A stretch of DNA of 64,000 nucleotides from RI-153 sp963721725. Lineage in GTDB: Bacteria > Chloroflexota > Anaerolineae > Caldilineales > Caldilineaceae. A model generated the notes under the pieces. That model saw only the letters and a list, made by a program, of their open reading frames with translations, made no database searches and was not told the origin of the DNA. The stretch is taken from positions 1 to 64,000 of the forward strand of contig CAVRLX010000024.1 in assembly GCA_963721725.1 (NCBI GenBank), in the 5' to 3' direction. The translations under genes and the position numbers were made by a program. Positions 10,204-19,100 of the stretch are shown here, piece after piece (the first letter of the stretch is position 1; the number at the start of each line of letters is the position of its first letter).

Positions 10204-10737
10204 TTAAATTCTGAGAATACCCGCAGCGGCCAACCCTAAAGCTGCTCCGCCAACTACTGCACAAACCCCTCCGGTTATCAGGATACATCCTGCCGCCAGG
10301 CAACTGCTCCCATTGCCTATCATTCCCAAACCCAACGTTTGTCGCATCTCGGCAAACGTTTGTTTTGAATCAGCCTGAGCTTTGTCTATCTTGTTCGAGG
10401 TAGCATCTCGTTTCGAAGACATAGGACGTTCAACTGCTTCTGACACCTCCTCCCACTCGTTCCACGTCACTGTATTGGCAATGGACGTACTCTGTCCTCG
10501 CGTGACCGCTGTCTCATAGGAGTGGGTTTTCTGCGCCATCTCCCCTTCAGAGGTGGTGATGGTAGTCACCCGCTCCACGGTCCAGGTCTTGCCGGTGTCC
10601 GGATCAGGCACGACATAGACTTCGGGCACGGGGAAAGCCGCCACAAAGGGACTGTCGCCAGGAGGCAGCACCCAGTTGGGCATGGAAGCTTTGATGAAGT
10701 TCCAATATTCAATGGCGCGGATAATCGCCATAGCCAC
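10204..10737 (-). CDS. Gene B segment 3: unassigned region with small hydrophobic stretch
   Basis: The segment continues segment 2. It has no domain I recognise; it contains VPDPDTGKTWTVERVTTITT, a Lys/Asp-rich stretch, and ends in a Gly/Ala-rich hydrophobic run (GGAALGLAAAG) that could be membrane-associated. The frame shifts again near 10205. The next readable piece (YSQNLTLAQNTLIEL and onward to about 10007) is lower in GC than its surroundings. Confidence 0.4.
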   Translation of the reverse strand: MAMAIIRAIEYWNFIKASMPNWVLPPGDSPFVAAFPVPEVYVVPDPDTGKTWTVERVTTITTSEGEMAQKTHSYETAVTRGQSTSIANTVTWNEWEEVSEAVERPMSSKRDATSNKIDKAQADSKQTFAEMRQTLGLGMIGNGSSCLAAGCILITGGVCAVVGGAALGLAAAGILRI

Positions 10738-11365
10738 AACTCAGATCACCGCCCGTGCAGTAGGTAATACCGAAAAGTTCCTGACCGTCGTCGAACTTGT
10801 CGTTGTCCGTGCTCTCATAGGGGACGCGTGTCCCCACCATATAGACTTCGGCAAAGTCGGGAATGGTATCAAAATCGCCATCGTTGCAGACTTTTGTGCC
10901 ACTGCCATCTCGATTGTTGAAGTTGGGCCACGGGTTGGGCGGGCCAAAGGGCGGGCCATAGCCCCAGCGCACGTTCCGCGGCTGGGTCACATCCAATAGG
11001 GCCGCTACTTCTTGACCATCGGTGTAGCCCTGGGCATCGCCATCGCTGTTGGGATTCAGCGGATCCGTACACCACCAGCCCTCTTCCGTATTCGTCAGCC
11101 CGTCGCCGTCATCGTCCACGCTGGGCAGTTCGGCGATGGCGGCAGTCTGCGTCGTGGAGAGCGTGCCCAGGGCGGCGCGCAGTGACCCCAACGCAGCGGT
11201 TCCGGCGCGGGTGTCGGCATCCGCAGCGGCGAGGGCGGTGTCCATAACAGCGCGGGTAGATCGCAACTCCGCGGCCAGGGGGGCCAGGCTACGCGCCAGC
11301 CAGGGTTTGTCGCTCGGTGCTGGCGTCGAGCAGAGCGCCGAACTCGTGGCTGTCGCGCGGGGCAA
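10709..11365 (-). CDS. Gene B segment 2: thrombospondin-3-like calcium-binding loops
   Basis: The open segment carries the acidic loop pattern DDDGDGLTNTEEGWWCTDPL NPNSDGD, typical of bacterial thrombospondin type 3 repeats, which bind calcium and stiffen exported proteins. A second acidic stretch follows (NDGDFDTIPDFAEVY, STDNDKFDDGQE). The codons before about 11290 are out of frame; the true reading there is segment 1. The frame is lost near 10717, where removing one base joins it to segment 3 (GYGDYP then AIEYWNFIKA). Not a free-standing gene. Confidence 0.5.
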   Translation of the reverse strand: MPRATATSSALCSTPAPSDKPWLARSLAPLAAELRSTRAVMDTALAAADADTRAGTAALGSLRAALGTLSTTQTAAIAELPSVDDDGDGLTNTEEGWWCTDPLNPNSDGDAQGYTDGQEVAALLDVTQPRNVRWGYGPPFGPPNPWPNFNNRDGSGTKVCNDGDFDTIPDFAEVYMVGTRVPYESTDNDKFDDGQELFGITYCTGGDLSCGYGDYPRH

Positions 11366-11669
11366 AGCCGAGGCGGGCCAGCGTCTCCAGTTGTGCGAAG
11401 TCGGCCAGCACCAGCGACCAGCCTTCGCCGCGTTCCAGCACGGTCACGCCCAAGTCGGCGAGACGCTGCCAGCGGGCTGCGTTGGCTACGCTAACGCGGG
11501 TGCGGTAGAGAATGTCAGTGCTGCCAAAGGATGTCTGTCCACTCCCAATCAGGGGCAGATAGACTGGTTTCCCTTCCTGCGCCTCCAGAACGGGGGCCAG
11601 GGCGGTCAGGTGCAGGCTGAGGACAACGACAAAGACGACGAGACGGTAAACGAAGCTGGGTGCGCGCAT
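11289..11669 (-). CDS. Gene B segment 1: signal peptide and N-terminus
   Basis: This is the first open segment of gene B. ATG at 11669 is preferred over the upstream in-frame ATG at 11777 because a GGAGGA ribosome binding site precedes it and because it places a basic-hydrophobic signal peptide (MRAPSFVYRLVVFVVVLSL) at the very N-terminus. The mature part begins near QEGKPVYLPLIGSGQ. The frame ends prematurely at 11289; removing one base in the GCTGGCGCG context near 11296 joins it to the next segment (LAARSLAPLAAELRS). Confidence 0.55.
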   Translation of the reverse strand: MRAPSFVYRLVVFVVVLSLHLTALAPVLEAQEGKPVYLPLIGSGQTSFGSTDILYRTRVSVANAARWQRLADLGVTVLERGEGWSLVLADFAQLETLARLGFAPRDSHEFGALLDASTERQTLAGA

Positions 11670-11801
11670 GGAATCCTCCCGAGACGGGGCATAAAAAATA
11701 GGAGAACAGAGCGCTTCCGAGAGGATGAGGGCGGCGATGGAGAAGCGCGAGCGAAGGTGCTGCGCGAAGTGTAGCATGTGTGAAACAAATTGTACAGAAA
11801 A

Positions 11802-12383
11802 TTACGATTCTGCAAACAAATCGGCGACGGGCACGCTGAACCCCGGCAGCACATTGCCGCCGCTCAACTCGTCGGCGGCGGTGAGGATGGTGACGTCGGT
11901 GAGGGAGCGATAGACGTAGATCTGGCGCGTGGCAGGGTCGGCGATCCAGAGCAGTTGCACGCCGATGGCAAAATATTCTTGTAGCTTGTCGAGCACATCG
12001 CTCCAGCGGTCGCTGGGGGACATGACCTCGACAATCAGTTCGGGGGCCACGTCGAGATAGCCTGCGGATTTCACCTGTGCCAGCCGGGTGTGGGAGATAA
12101 AGGCCACGTCCATGCCGCGCACGGTGTCGGGGTTGCGTGCGGTGTAGATGCCGGTTTCGCCCACCAGCACCTCGCCCTTTTTGTGCTGACGGTTGTACTG
12201 GGTCAATTCCAATACCATTCAAATGTTCACCTTCAACACGTCCATGTACCCGCCCGGTGGGTGATAGCGACACAATTTCCCCCTTCACCAGTTCAACGCG
12301 ACCTGGATTTCCTTCGTAATAAAGTTCTTCCCCGCTGAGCAACAGTTTTTCTTCTGTGACGCGACAGGCGCTGGCAACGTCAT
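11802..12383 (-). CDS. Uma2-family PD-(D/E)XK endonuclease-like protein (frameshifted)
   Basis: The protein belongs to the Uma2 (DUF820) family of restriction-endonuclease-fold proteins, which are strongly expanded in Cyanobacteria and Chloroflexota and whose role is unknown. The core is 'DVAPELIVEVMSPSDRWSD' followed by KLQEYFAIGVQLLWIADP, the usual place of the catalytic D/E residues. An AGGAGGT site 4-5 bp upstream selects ATG 12383 (MTLPAPV). Two frame breaks are present: one near 12360, after which VTEEKLLLSGEELYYEGNPG continues, and one near 12218, where removing one base restores GEHLMVLELTQYNRQHKKGE. With both repaired the length (~190 aa) matches the family. Confidence 0.7.
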
Positions 12384-12480
12384 TTTGACCTCCTGAACAA
12401 AATGTTTCTGCCGCCATTGTAATCCGCAACCAGAGCGGCGTCAACGCCTCTGGCGAGGGAGGACTTATACGAGTGCGCTG

Positions 12481-12567
12481 CTGTTTGCCGGGGGATGAAG
12501 TCCCCCGGCAAACAGCAGCGCCCCATGAATCGGGCTTCACCGATGAAGCCCGATTCATGGGGCGCTG
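12481..12567. repeat. Two adjacent perfect palindromes
   Basis: 12481-12515 is a 15-bp perfect stem (CTGTTTGCCGGGGGA) with a 5-nt loop. Directly next to it, 12516-12567 is a 24-bp perfect stem beginning CAGCGCCCCATGAATCGGGC with a 4-nt loop, followed on the plus strand by TTTTA. They sit between the Uma2 gene and the end of the sugar-binding-protein gene. They could terminate transcription, but two perfect stems side by side are also typical of small palindromic mobile elements. Confidence 0.75.
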
Positions 12568-12619
12568 TTTTATAGGGCGAACGCTGCGTCTCTGCCTCTT
12601 CGCGTCTCCGCGTTAAATC

Positions 12620-13981
12620 TTACTGAGCAAGCAGTGGATCGGCCTCGGCCTTGATGGCTTCGGCGACTTCGGCGGCACTGGCGGAGCCGCTCCACAGGCG
12701 ATCCATGTTGGGGTTGACCACACGCTGGAAGACTTCGGGCCAGTTGACATGCACAGGATCGCGCACGACATACTCCTGGGCGTCGGCGAAACCACGGGCG
12801 TGGGCGGGCGGCTTGTTGGGGTCGAGGAAGGCTTCGGAGAGCACCACCGATTCGCGCGATGGGGTGGTGGCCCCTACGCTGACTTCGTCCAACTCTGCTT
12901 CAGGGCTAGAGATGTAGGCCAAGAATTTCCAGACGCCGTCGGGGATCTGGGTGGCGGCGGTGCCAGCCCAGCCTGTGCCGCCACCGCCGGTGCCACGGCG
13001 TTCGGCTTTGCCAATCGGCAGCGCGCCCACATCCCACTTGAAGGCTTCAATCGTGCGGAACTGGTTCACCGCCGAGGGGTTGGTGAGCATAATCGCCACG
13101 CGCCCGCTGGCAAAGAGTTCAAAGCCGCCCATCTCCGATTCCAGATCGGGGCGGGGGGCGACTTCGTGGGTGTACATGAGATCTTGAATGAACTGCATGG
13201 CCTCTACGGCCTTGGGGTCGGTGAGGGCAATCTCGGTGGCGACGCCACGGTCGTCCTTGTTGACCACGGCAGCGCCGTTGTTATAGACCCACGAGGCCCA
13301 CGGTCGCCAGCCACGGTTGACGAGGAAACCCCACTGCTCGGTGCGGTCGCCGCTCTTTTTGGTCAGTTGTTGGGTCTGATCCAAGAAGACGTCAAAGGTG
13401 TAGTCGGTGTTGGTCCAATCGGCCGAGGGCGGCGTGAGGCCAGCTTCTTCAAAGAGATCGAGGTTGTAGAAGAGATTCTGGTTGCCATAATCACGCGGCA
13501 GCGCATAGAGACCGCCATCCCAGGTGTAGAGGGCGACGGCGTCGGGGCGGAAGTCGGCCAGATCGTAGTTGTCGCGCTCGACGTAATCGTCCAGACGCAG
13601 GTGCAGATTTTTCTCGACCACGGTAACAATGGGGGTCACTTCTTGCAGATAGCGGTAGACATCGGGCGGTGTGCCAGCGGCGAACAGGGTCTGGATTTTG
13701 GTGTTGTAATCCTGGCCGGGCACGGGCTGATGATCGACTTTAATCTCTGGGTTCTCTTCTGAAAATTTCTGCGACCACTCGTTGCGAATCCCCACATGTC
13801 CCTCGTTGATGGTGTCCACCACAAAGGTGAGGGTGGCAACTTCGGCGGCAGGGGCAGCATCCCCACTGGCGGCGGGCTGGCCAGGAGCCACAGGCGCACA
13901 GGCGGCTAACGCGCCAACAGCGGCGACGCCCGCGCTCATTTGCAAAAAGCGACGACGGCTTACATGACGATTTTCCATCAA
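12620..13981 (-). CDS. ABC transporter sugar-binding lipoprotein (family 1)
   Basis: This is the extracellular solute-binding protein of a carbohydrate importer. The N-terminus carries a twin-arginine signal (SRRRFLQMSAGVAAVGAL) ending in a lipobox LAAC, so the protein is probably exported folded and anchored as a lipoprotein. The following ~425 residues show the family pattern: 'TLFAAGTPPDVYRYL', 'GGLYALPRDYGNQNLFYN' and 'FASGRVAIMLTNPSAV'. The GGAGGAAG site before 13981 supports the start. Two permease genes follow upstream on the same strand (15968-14130), giving an importer with no ATPase in this window; a shared MsmK-type ATPase elsewhere is likely. The substrate cannot be read from sequence. 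Confidence 0.9.
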   Translation of the reverse strand: MMENRHVSRRRFLQMSAGVAAVGALAACAPVAPGQPAASGDAAPAAEVATLTFVVDTINEGHVGIRNEWSQKFSEENPEIKVDHQPVPGQDYNTKIQTLFAAGTPPDVYRYLQEVTPIVTVVEKNLHLRLDDYVERDNYDLADFRPDAVALYTWDGGLYALPRDYGNQNLFYNLDLFEEAGLTPPSADWTNTDYTFDVFLDQTQQLTKKSGDRTEQWGFLVNRGWRPWASWVYNNGAAVVNKDDRGVATEIALTDPKAVEAMQFIQDLMYTHEVAPRPDLESEMGGFELFASGRVAIMLTNPSAVNQFRTIEAFKWDVGALPIGKAERRGTGGGGTGWAGTAATQIPDGVWKFLAYISSPEAELDEVSVGATTPSRESVVLSEAFLDPNKPPAHARGFADAQEYVVRDPVHVNWPEVFQRVVNPNMDRLWSGSASAAEVAEAIKAEADPLLAQ

Positions 13982-14033
13982 TCTTCCTCCTGGGTGAGTA
14001 AAAAATCAAAAAATTAAACGCAAAGATGCAATC

Positions 14034-14120
14034 TTTTAACGCGGAGCCGCAGAGAAGCGGAGATTCAGAAAGGGAGAATTTTTCTTTGCGCCTCTGTGCC
14101 CCTGCGCCTTCGCGTTAAAA
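14034..14120. repeat. Imperfect palindrome with TTTTAACGCG / CGCGTTAAAA ends
   Basis: The element fills the gap between the binding-protein and permease genes. Its ends are perfect 10-bp inverted repeats, and the interior (gcggagccgcagagaagcgg against cctctgtgcccctgcgcc) pairs imperfectly. Related sequence lies at 12586-12617 and 36189-36250, so it is a dispersed intergenic repeat rather than a one-off hairpin. Confidence 0.6.
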
Positions 14121-14129
14121 TGCTTGGGT

Positions 14130-15023
14130 TTACGATTTGACGCCGGTGAAGACAATGCCCTGGATGAAGTAGCGCTGGGCAAAGAAGAAGAGCAGCAGCA
14201 CAGGCAACATGGTGAGCAGCGAAGCGGCCATGAGCAGATGCCAACTGGTGCTGGCTTCGCCTTGGAACATGCGCAGCCCCAGCGCCAGGGTGAAGTTTTC
14301 CTGGCTGTGCAGGTAGATCAGCGGCAACAAAAACTCGTTCCAGGTGCCGTTGAAGACGAAGATCACCACCATGATAATGGCGGGGCGGGCCAGGGGCATG
14401 ATGATGCGCCAATCGACGCCAAAGCTGGAACAGCCATCAATGCGCGCGGCGTCGTCGAGATCACGCGGCAGGGTCATGAAAAACTGACGCACGAGAAAGG
14501 TGAGAAAGGGACCGCCAAAGAAATCGGGCACGATCAGGGGCAAAAAGGTGTTGATCCAGCCCAGGTTTTTGAAGAGCACAAACTGCGGGATCAACGTGAT
14601 GTGCGGCGGCAACATGAGCGTGGAGAGCATCACCAAAAAGAGGAAATCTCGCCCCCACCACTGCAGCCGCGAAAAGGCAAAGGCCACCAGCGTAATCGAG
14701 ATCACCTTGCCCAGAACGGCGAACCCCGTGATGATGGTGGTGTTCCAGGTGTAGCGCAAAAAGGGAATCGTCGTGACGGCTTCGCGGTAATTTTCCCAGC
14801 GAATGGGGTCGGGTATCCATTTGGGCGGGAAGATGTAGACATCGCTGACGGGCTTGAGCGAGGTGGAGACGGTCCACGCCAGGGGGATGAACATGAGCAC
14901 CACGCCCAGTAACAGCAAAAAGTGGACCAAGCCATTACGCAGCAGTTCGCGCTGATGACGGCGCAGGCGAACCTCCGAGTGGCTTTCTGTTTTCAAGGTT
15001 TGTGAATGGACTGTGCTGCTCAC
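14130..15023 (-). CDS. Carbohydrate ABC transporter permease, MalG type
   Basis: This inner-membrane permease has about six hydrophobic segments, starting at GLVHFLLLLGVVLMFIPLAW. The EAA loop that contacts the ATPase is visible near residues 195-220 (DDAARIDGCSSFGVDWRI IMPLARPA). The length of 297 aa is normal for the MalG/CUT1 family. Its start codon overlaps the stop of the upstream MalF-type gene by 4 bp (ATGA), indicating translational coupling, and the binding-protein gene lies downstream. Confidence 0.9.
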   Translation of the reverse strand: MSSTVHSQTLKTESHSEVRLRRHQRELLRNGLVHFLLLLGVVLMFIPLAWTVSTSLKPVSDVYIFPPKWIPDPIRWENYREAVTTIPFLRYTWNTTIITGFAVLGKVISITLVAFAFSRLQWWGRDFLFLVMLSTLMLPPHITLIPQFVLFKNLGWINTFLPLIVPDFFGGPFLTFLVRQFFMTLPRDLDDAARIDGCSSFGVDWRIIMPLARPAIIMVVIFVFNGTWNEFLLPLIYLHSQENFTLALGLRMFQGEASTSWHLLMAASLLTMLPVLLLFFFAQRYFIQGIVFTGVKS

Positions 15024-15968
15024 GACTTTTTCATCTCCCCTTCGTAATAGACCCAGGCGCTGGACCAGCGGAAGACCACAATGGTCAGCACCAAAATGTA
15101 GAGGAAGAGCACCCAGGCAATGGCGCTGGCATAGCCCATGCGGAAGTATTGGAAGGCGTTACGGTAGAGATAGAGCACGAGAAAAAGTGTGGCGTTGTTG
15201 GGGCCACCGCTGGTCATGATGAAGGCTTGGGTGAAGATTTGCAGGGCGTTGATGATGCCCACGACTAGCTGAAAGAAAAGCACCGGCGTCATCATGGGCA
15301 GGGTGATGTGGATCAGCCGCTTCCAGTTGCTGGCCCCGTCCACTTCGGCGGCTTCGTAGAGATCGGTGGGGATGCCTTGCAGCCCGGCCAGGTAGATAAT
15401 GGCCCCGGCGCCCACGCCCCACAGGCTCATTAAAACCAACGAGGGCAGCGCCCAATATTCGTCGCCCAGCCAGCTTGGCCCGCGAACGCCAAAATAGGAG
15501 AGCATGAGGTTGATCAGCCCGAACTCGGGCGAAAAGAGCCAACGCCAGAGCAGCGCCACGGCCACGCCCGAAAGCACCGAGGGCAGATAAAAAGCCGTGC
15601 GATAGAGGCGCATTCCAAACAGGTTGAAGTTGAGCAGGATGGCAAGAATCATCCCAAAGACAATGTGCAGCGGTACGCTGGTCAGCGCATAAATCGTCGT
15701 CACCTTAAGCGCCTGCCAGACCAGCTTGTCTTGGATCATGGCTTGAATGTTTTTCAAGCCCACCCACCGTCGCCGGCGAGAGCAGATCCCATTCGGTGAA
15801 GGCGAAGAAAAGCGACGCGATCATCGGTCCCAGCGTCCACAGCAAAAAGCCGATAATCCACGGTGAAGCGAAGAGCCAGCCTTCCAGGTTTTTCTTGAAG
15901 GCGCGGTTTTGCCAAAAATTGCCGGATCGCAGCGCGGGGCGAGGCGCAGGTGTCGAAAGATTCGCCAT
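15020..15968 (-). CDS. Carbohydrate ABC transporter permease, MalF type (one-base frameshift)
   Basis: This is the partner permease of the MalG-type gene. The N-terminus (MANLSTPAPRPALRSGN, then GWLFASPWIIGFLLWTLGPM) reads in one frame to about 15763; the rest (GLKNIQAMIQDKLVWQALKV and onward) is in another. Removing one G in GGTGGGTGGG restores 'LLSPATVVGLKNIQAM', the normal family sequence. The EAA loop is at 'DLYEAAEVDGASNWKRLIHI'. The corrected length is about 315 aa. ATG 15968 is chosen because the upstream ATG 15983 adds only five non-conserved residues. Confidence 0.85.
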
Positions 15969-16171
15969 GATGGTTGCATCCAAACTGTCTGTCAGGTTGA
16001 CGGGACAAAGCAGCGGCGGTTTGGTTAGATTCTCGGCGTGCTGGGGGAATGGGGTGATTCAAATCAGGATGGAATCCTAGCATCGGGCGCGAGAAATGTC
16101 AAAGCGATTTTGGGCTTCCGGATGGTTTCCGCCTGGGCAGAAACCATCCGGGATATTTGCAGTCACGCCGA

Positions 16172-19100
16172 TTAGCGCTGGGTTTGGGGCAGGAAGAGAT
16201 GATACGGAGTTGCATCCGGGCTGATGGCCGACGGCTCTATTTCAGCGGGGTCAACGCTTTTGGGCAGAGTGACAGAATTGCTCGCCACGCTTCCCACCAT
16301 CAAGGGTAGATAGATTGACAGAACTTCTTCGGGTTCCGGCGCTGGGGCCGGGCTAGACGGTAATCGGTATTCCTGGGCGGGCATGTCAAAGACGGGAATG
16401 TAGGGATTGGCGCGGCGCGGCTTGCTGGGATCGATGTTGCTCTTTTCGTTATAACCGGTGCGGGGTAAGGCCGACCGCAACTCTACCGCCGATTGGTAGC
16501 GCGTGCGCGTGTAGCCAGAGATCTCCAGTTGGAATGTGCCGCCGACCGGGGCGACAAAGCCCAGTTCATCCACGCCGCTGGTCAAATTGGTGATCCACGG
16601 AGGGCGCACCTGGGCATCTGGCGGCCACACGTAGAGATCGGGATCGCCCTCGGTGGGGAGCAGGAAAGCGGAGAGTTGTTCGCCTGCGGTTAATGGATAG
16701 CGATAGAGGCGCAGTTCGTCTTTCGAGAGGCTATCTTCACTGGCAGGGGCATAGTTAATGGCAGCCAACTGGGGCTGGCTCATGCTGTTGCCTCGTTCGT
16801 CGGTGGCCCAGGCTTGGATATATTTGATGCCCGGAGACGAGAGCAGCGTCCATTCGTAGGTGGTGGGTGTGCCCGTGTAGGGCAGCCAATCTGACCATTG
16901 CACGGCCACCCATTGATCGGCGCCGCGGATGTATTCATACTCTACAAAATAGACCGCCTGCACCGGATGCTCGGTATCGCTGGCGCGCACGCGCACGGAA
17001 ATCTGGCGCGATTGGGTGGTGGCTGCGCCGTTGTTGATCACCAGTTCGTCAATGTGCGGGGCTTCCATGTCCACAATCGTGGGCAAGACGGTAACGGTGC
17101 GCTTGATCAGGTTGTTGTTCTCGTCGCTCTCTTTCACCTTGTTTCCGGGATCAATCACGGCGTAGATGGTGAAACTGCCTGCGCTTGGCGGCGTCCACAC
17201 CACATCGCGGCTGTTGCTGTCGTCATTGGAGACCAAAAGCGGAACCAGCGCGCGCCCAATCAGGGTGCTCTCTTGATAGGGCATGTTGATATAGAAGTCA
17301 ACGGCAACGTCGGTCAGCGCATCTTTGCCCACGGCCCGCCGCACCCGCTGCAATAGCTGTACCGATTGTCCTGTGTGCAAGGTAGAGGGCGAGGCCCACA
17401 GCTCATAGGCATAGGCGTAGAGATCATCGCTGTCGGCGGTGTAGACGGTGTAGGCGTCGGCCACGGTAAACCGCTGTCCGTCCGGGTTCAGCACGGTCAT
17501 GGCATAGCGACCGGGCAAGACAAAGCCCGGCGGCACCACGGCTTGCAGATGTTTGCTGCTGACAAAGCTGGTTGCCAGCGGTTTGTCGCCAATGAGGGTG
17601 ACGGCTTTTTCGTCGAAATTCAGGCCATAGACGTTGATGTTGACGGGCAGATCCACCTGGCCGCGGTTGGGCCGCACTTGGATCAGGGCGATTTTATCGG
17701 TGTCCACCTGATATGCGCCTGTGCGTACCGCCGTGCGCCCATCGGGGTTGGCAATGATCACATCATAGCGATCCGGCGTCAGGAAGGCAGGCACAAAGGC
17801 TTTGACCGTCTTTGAATCCAGTACACGTATATTGGAAAGCGGGAAAGGCCCGACTTGGGCGCTGGCCCCCTGTTCAAAGTTGATGCCTTTGATGGTTATC
17901 TCCACAGAGCGATCATTCAGCCCTATGGGTGGATCAATCGCGTGGATCTCCGGCGTATTGGGGCCGGGTGGCTCCACGACGTTAATGGTCACCTGGGCGG
18001 TATCCTGGCCGCCGCGGCCATCGTTAATTGTATAGGTGAAGACATCCTGGCCGGTAAAGGCAGGCGGCATCTTAAAGCGCAGTGTGTTGTCCCGGTTGAT
18101 CAACACCGTGCCAATGCGCGGCTGCCCCACACTCGTCACTTTGAATGGATCAAGGTCCACATCAAAATCATTGGCAAGCACGCCAAAGCTCATCTCCGGC
18201 AAGGTGATAATGGTATAGGTATCATCCACTGCATCGGGGGGATCGTTGGTCTCGCGCACGGTGACTTTGAAGCTCAGCGTATGGGTATATTCGCCGTCTG
18301 TCACCGTCAACGTAATCACCAACTCGCCATAGCGGTTGCGCGTAGGGCGTAAGGCTAGGGCACGCTCGGACCCTGTGCCGCTCCATTGAATGCGCGAGAG
18401 CGGCATCAGGCGGATATCCGACGAGGCAATGGTGGTGCTAAGTTGATCGGGCGTGTTGTCAATATCGCGCAATTGCACGGTCACCGTCAGTACCGTATCT
18501 TCATCCATGATCTGGTCGGGGATAGGATCGATGGTGGGTGAGTCGTTGATGTTAATTATGGTTAGCGTAAAGCTTGTGCTGCTGCTCAGACCGCCATCGT
18601 TGGCTGTCACCGTGAGCCGCACCACCCCGGCTTGATCTTTCTGTGGGGTCACGGTCATCACACGCGTTTTGCCCGTGCCTGTAAAGGTCATATCGGAGCT
18701 GTCAACCAGTTTTGGATGAGCCGATTGCCCAGAGAGGTTTAACATGGTCATGGGGCTATCAATGTCGTCGATTGTAATGGTGACCGTAATCGGTACATCT
18801 TCTAGTGTTTCGCGGTTAAGTAGCGGCGCAATCGTGGGAGCATCGTTGACATCGCGCACAGTCAGTGTAAAGAATGTGGACGCGCTCAGGCTCCCGTCAC
18901 TGACGGTTATTGTAATGCGACTGGTGCCGCTGAGATTGGGCGATGGCTGAATCGTGACGGTGCGGTTGTTCTCGATGCCCCCCAAGGTAATGTTCGCTTC
19001 TGGAATCAACTTATTATTGGAAGAGAGAACAAATAATTGTAGCTTGGAAAGTTCCGTGTCCGAATCATCAATGGTAATAGGGAGTGGCCCCAAAGCGACA

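Larger units (their letters stand above)
3133..11669 (-). pseudogene. Gene B: giant multidomain secreted protein, interrupted by many frameshifts
   Basis: A single gene of about 8.5 kb (~2,840 codons) best explains this region. The start at 11669 (MRAPSFVYRL) follows a GGAGGA site and gives a clean signal peptide. Domain order: N-terminal segment with PVYLPLIGSG; thrombospondin-3-like acidic calcium loops; a CARDB-rich middle part; a glycine-rich segment; further CARDB domains; paired malectin-like domains; a WNLIS-type domain; and two copies of the C...FTxxY domain shared with gene A. It ends 9 bp before gene A. Frame breaks I could repair by removing one base lie near 11296, 10717, 9728, 8371 and 5560; others near 10.2, 9.94, 7.3-6.3 and 4.3-3.5 kb are less clear. 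Either this is a decaying pseudogene or a poorly resolved stretch of sequence. Confidence 0.6.

Noticed and set aside
12620..15968. Complete sugar ABC importer
   Set aside because: No ATPase gene is present in the cluster or elsewhere in the window apart from PstB, so only the binding protein and two permeases are claimed.
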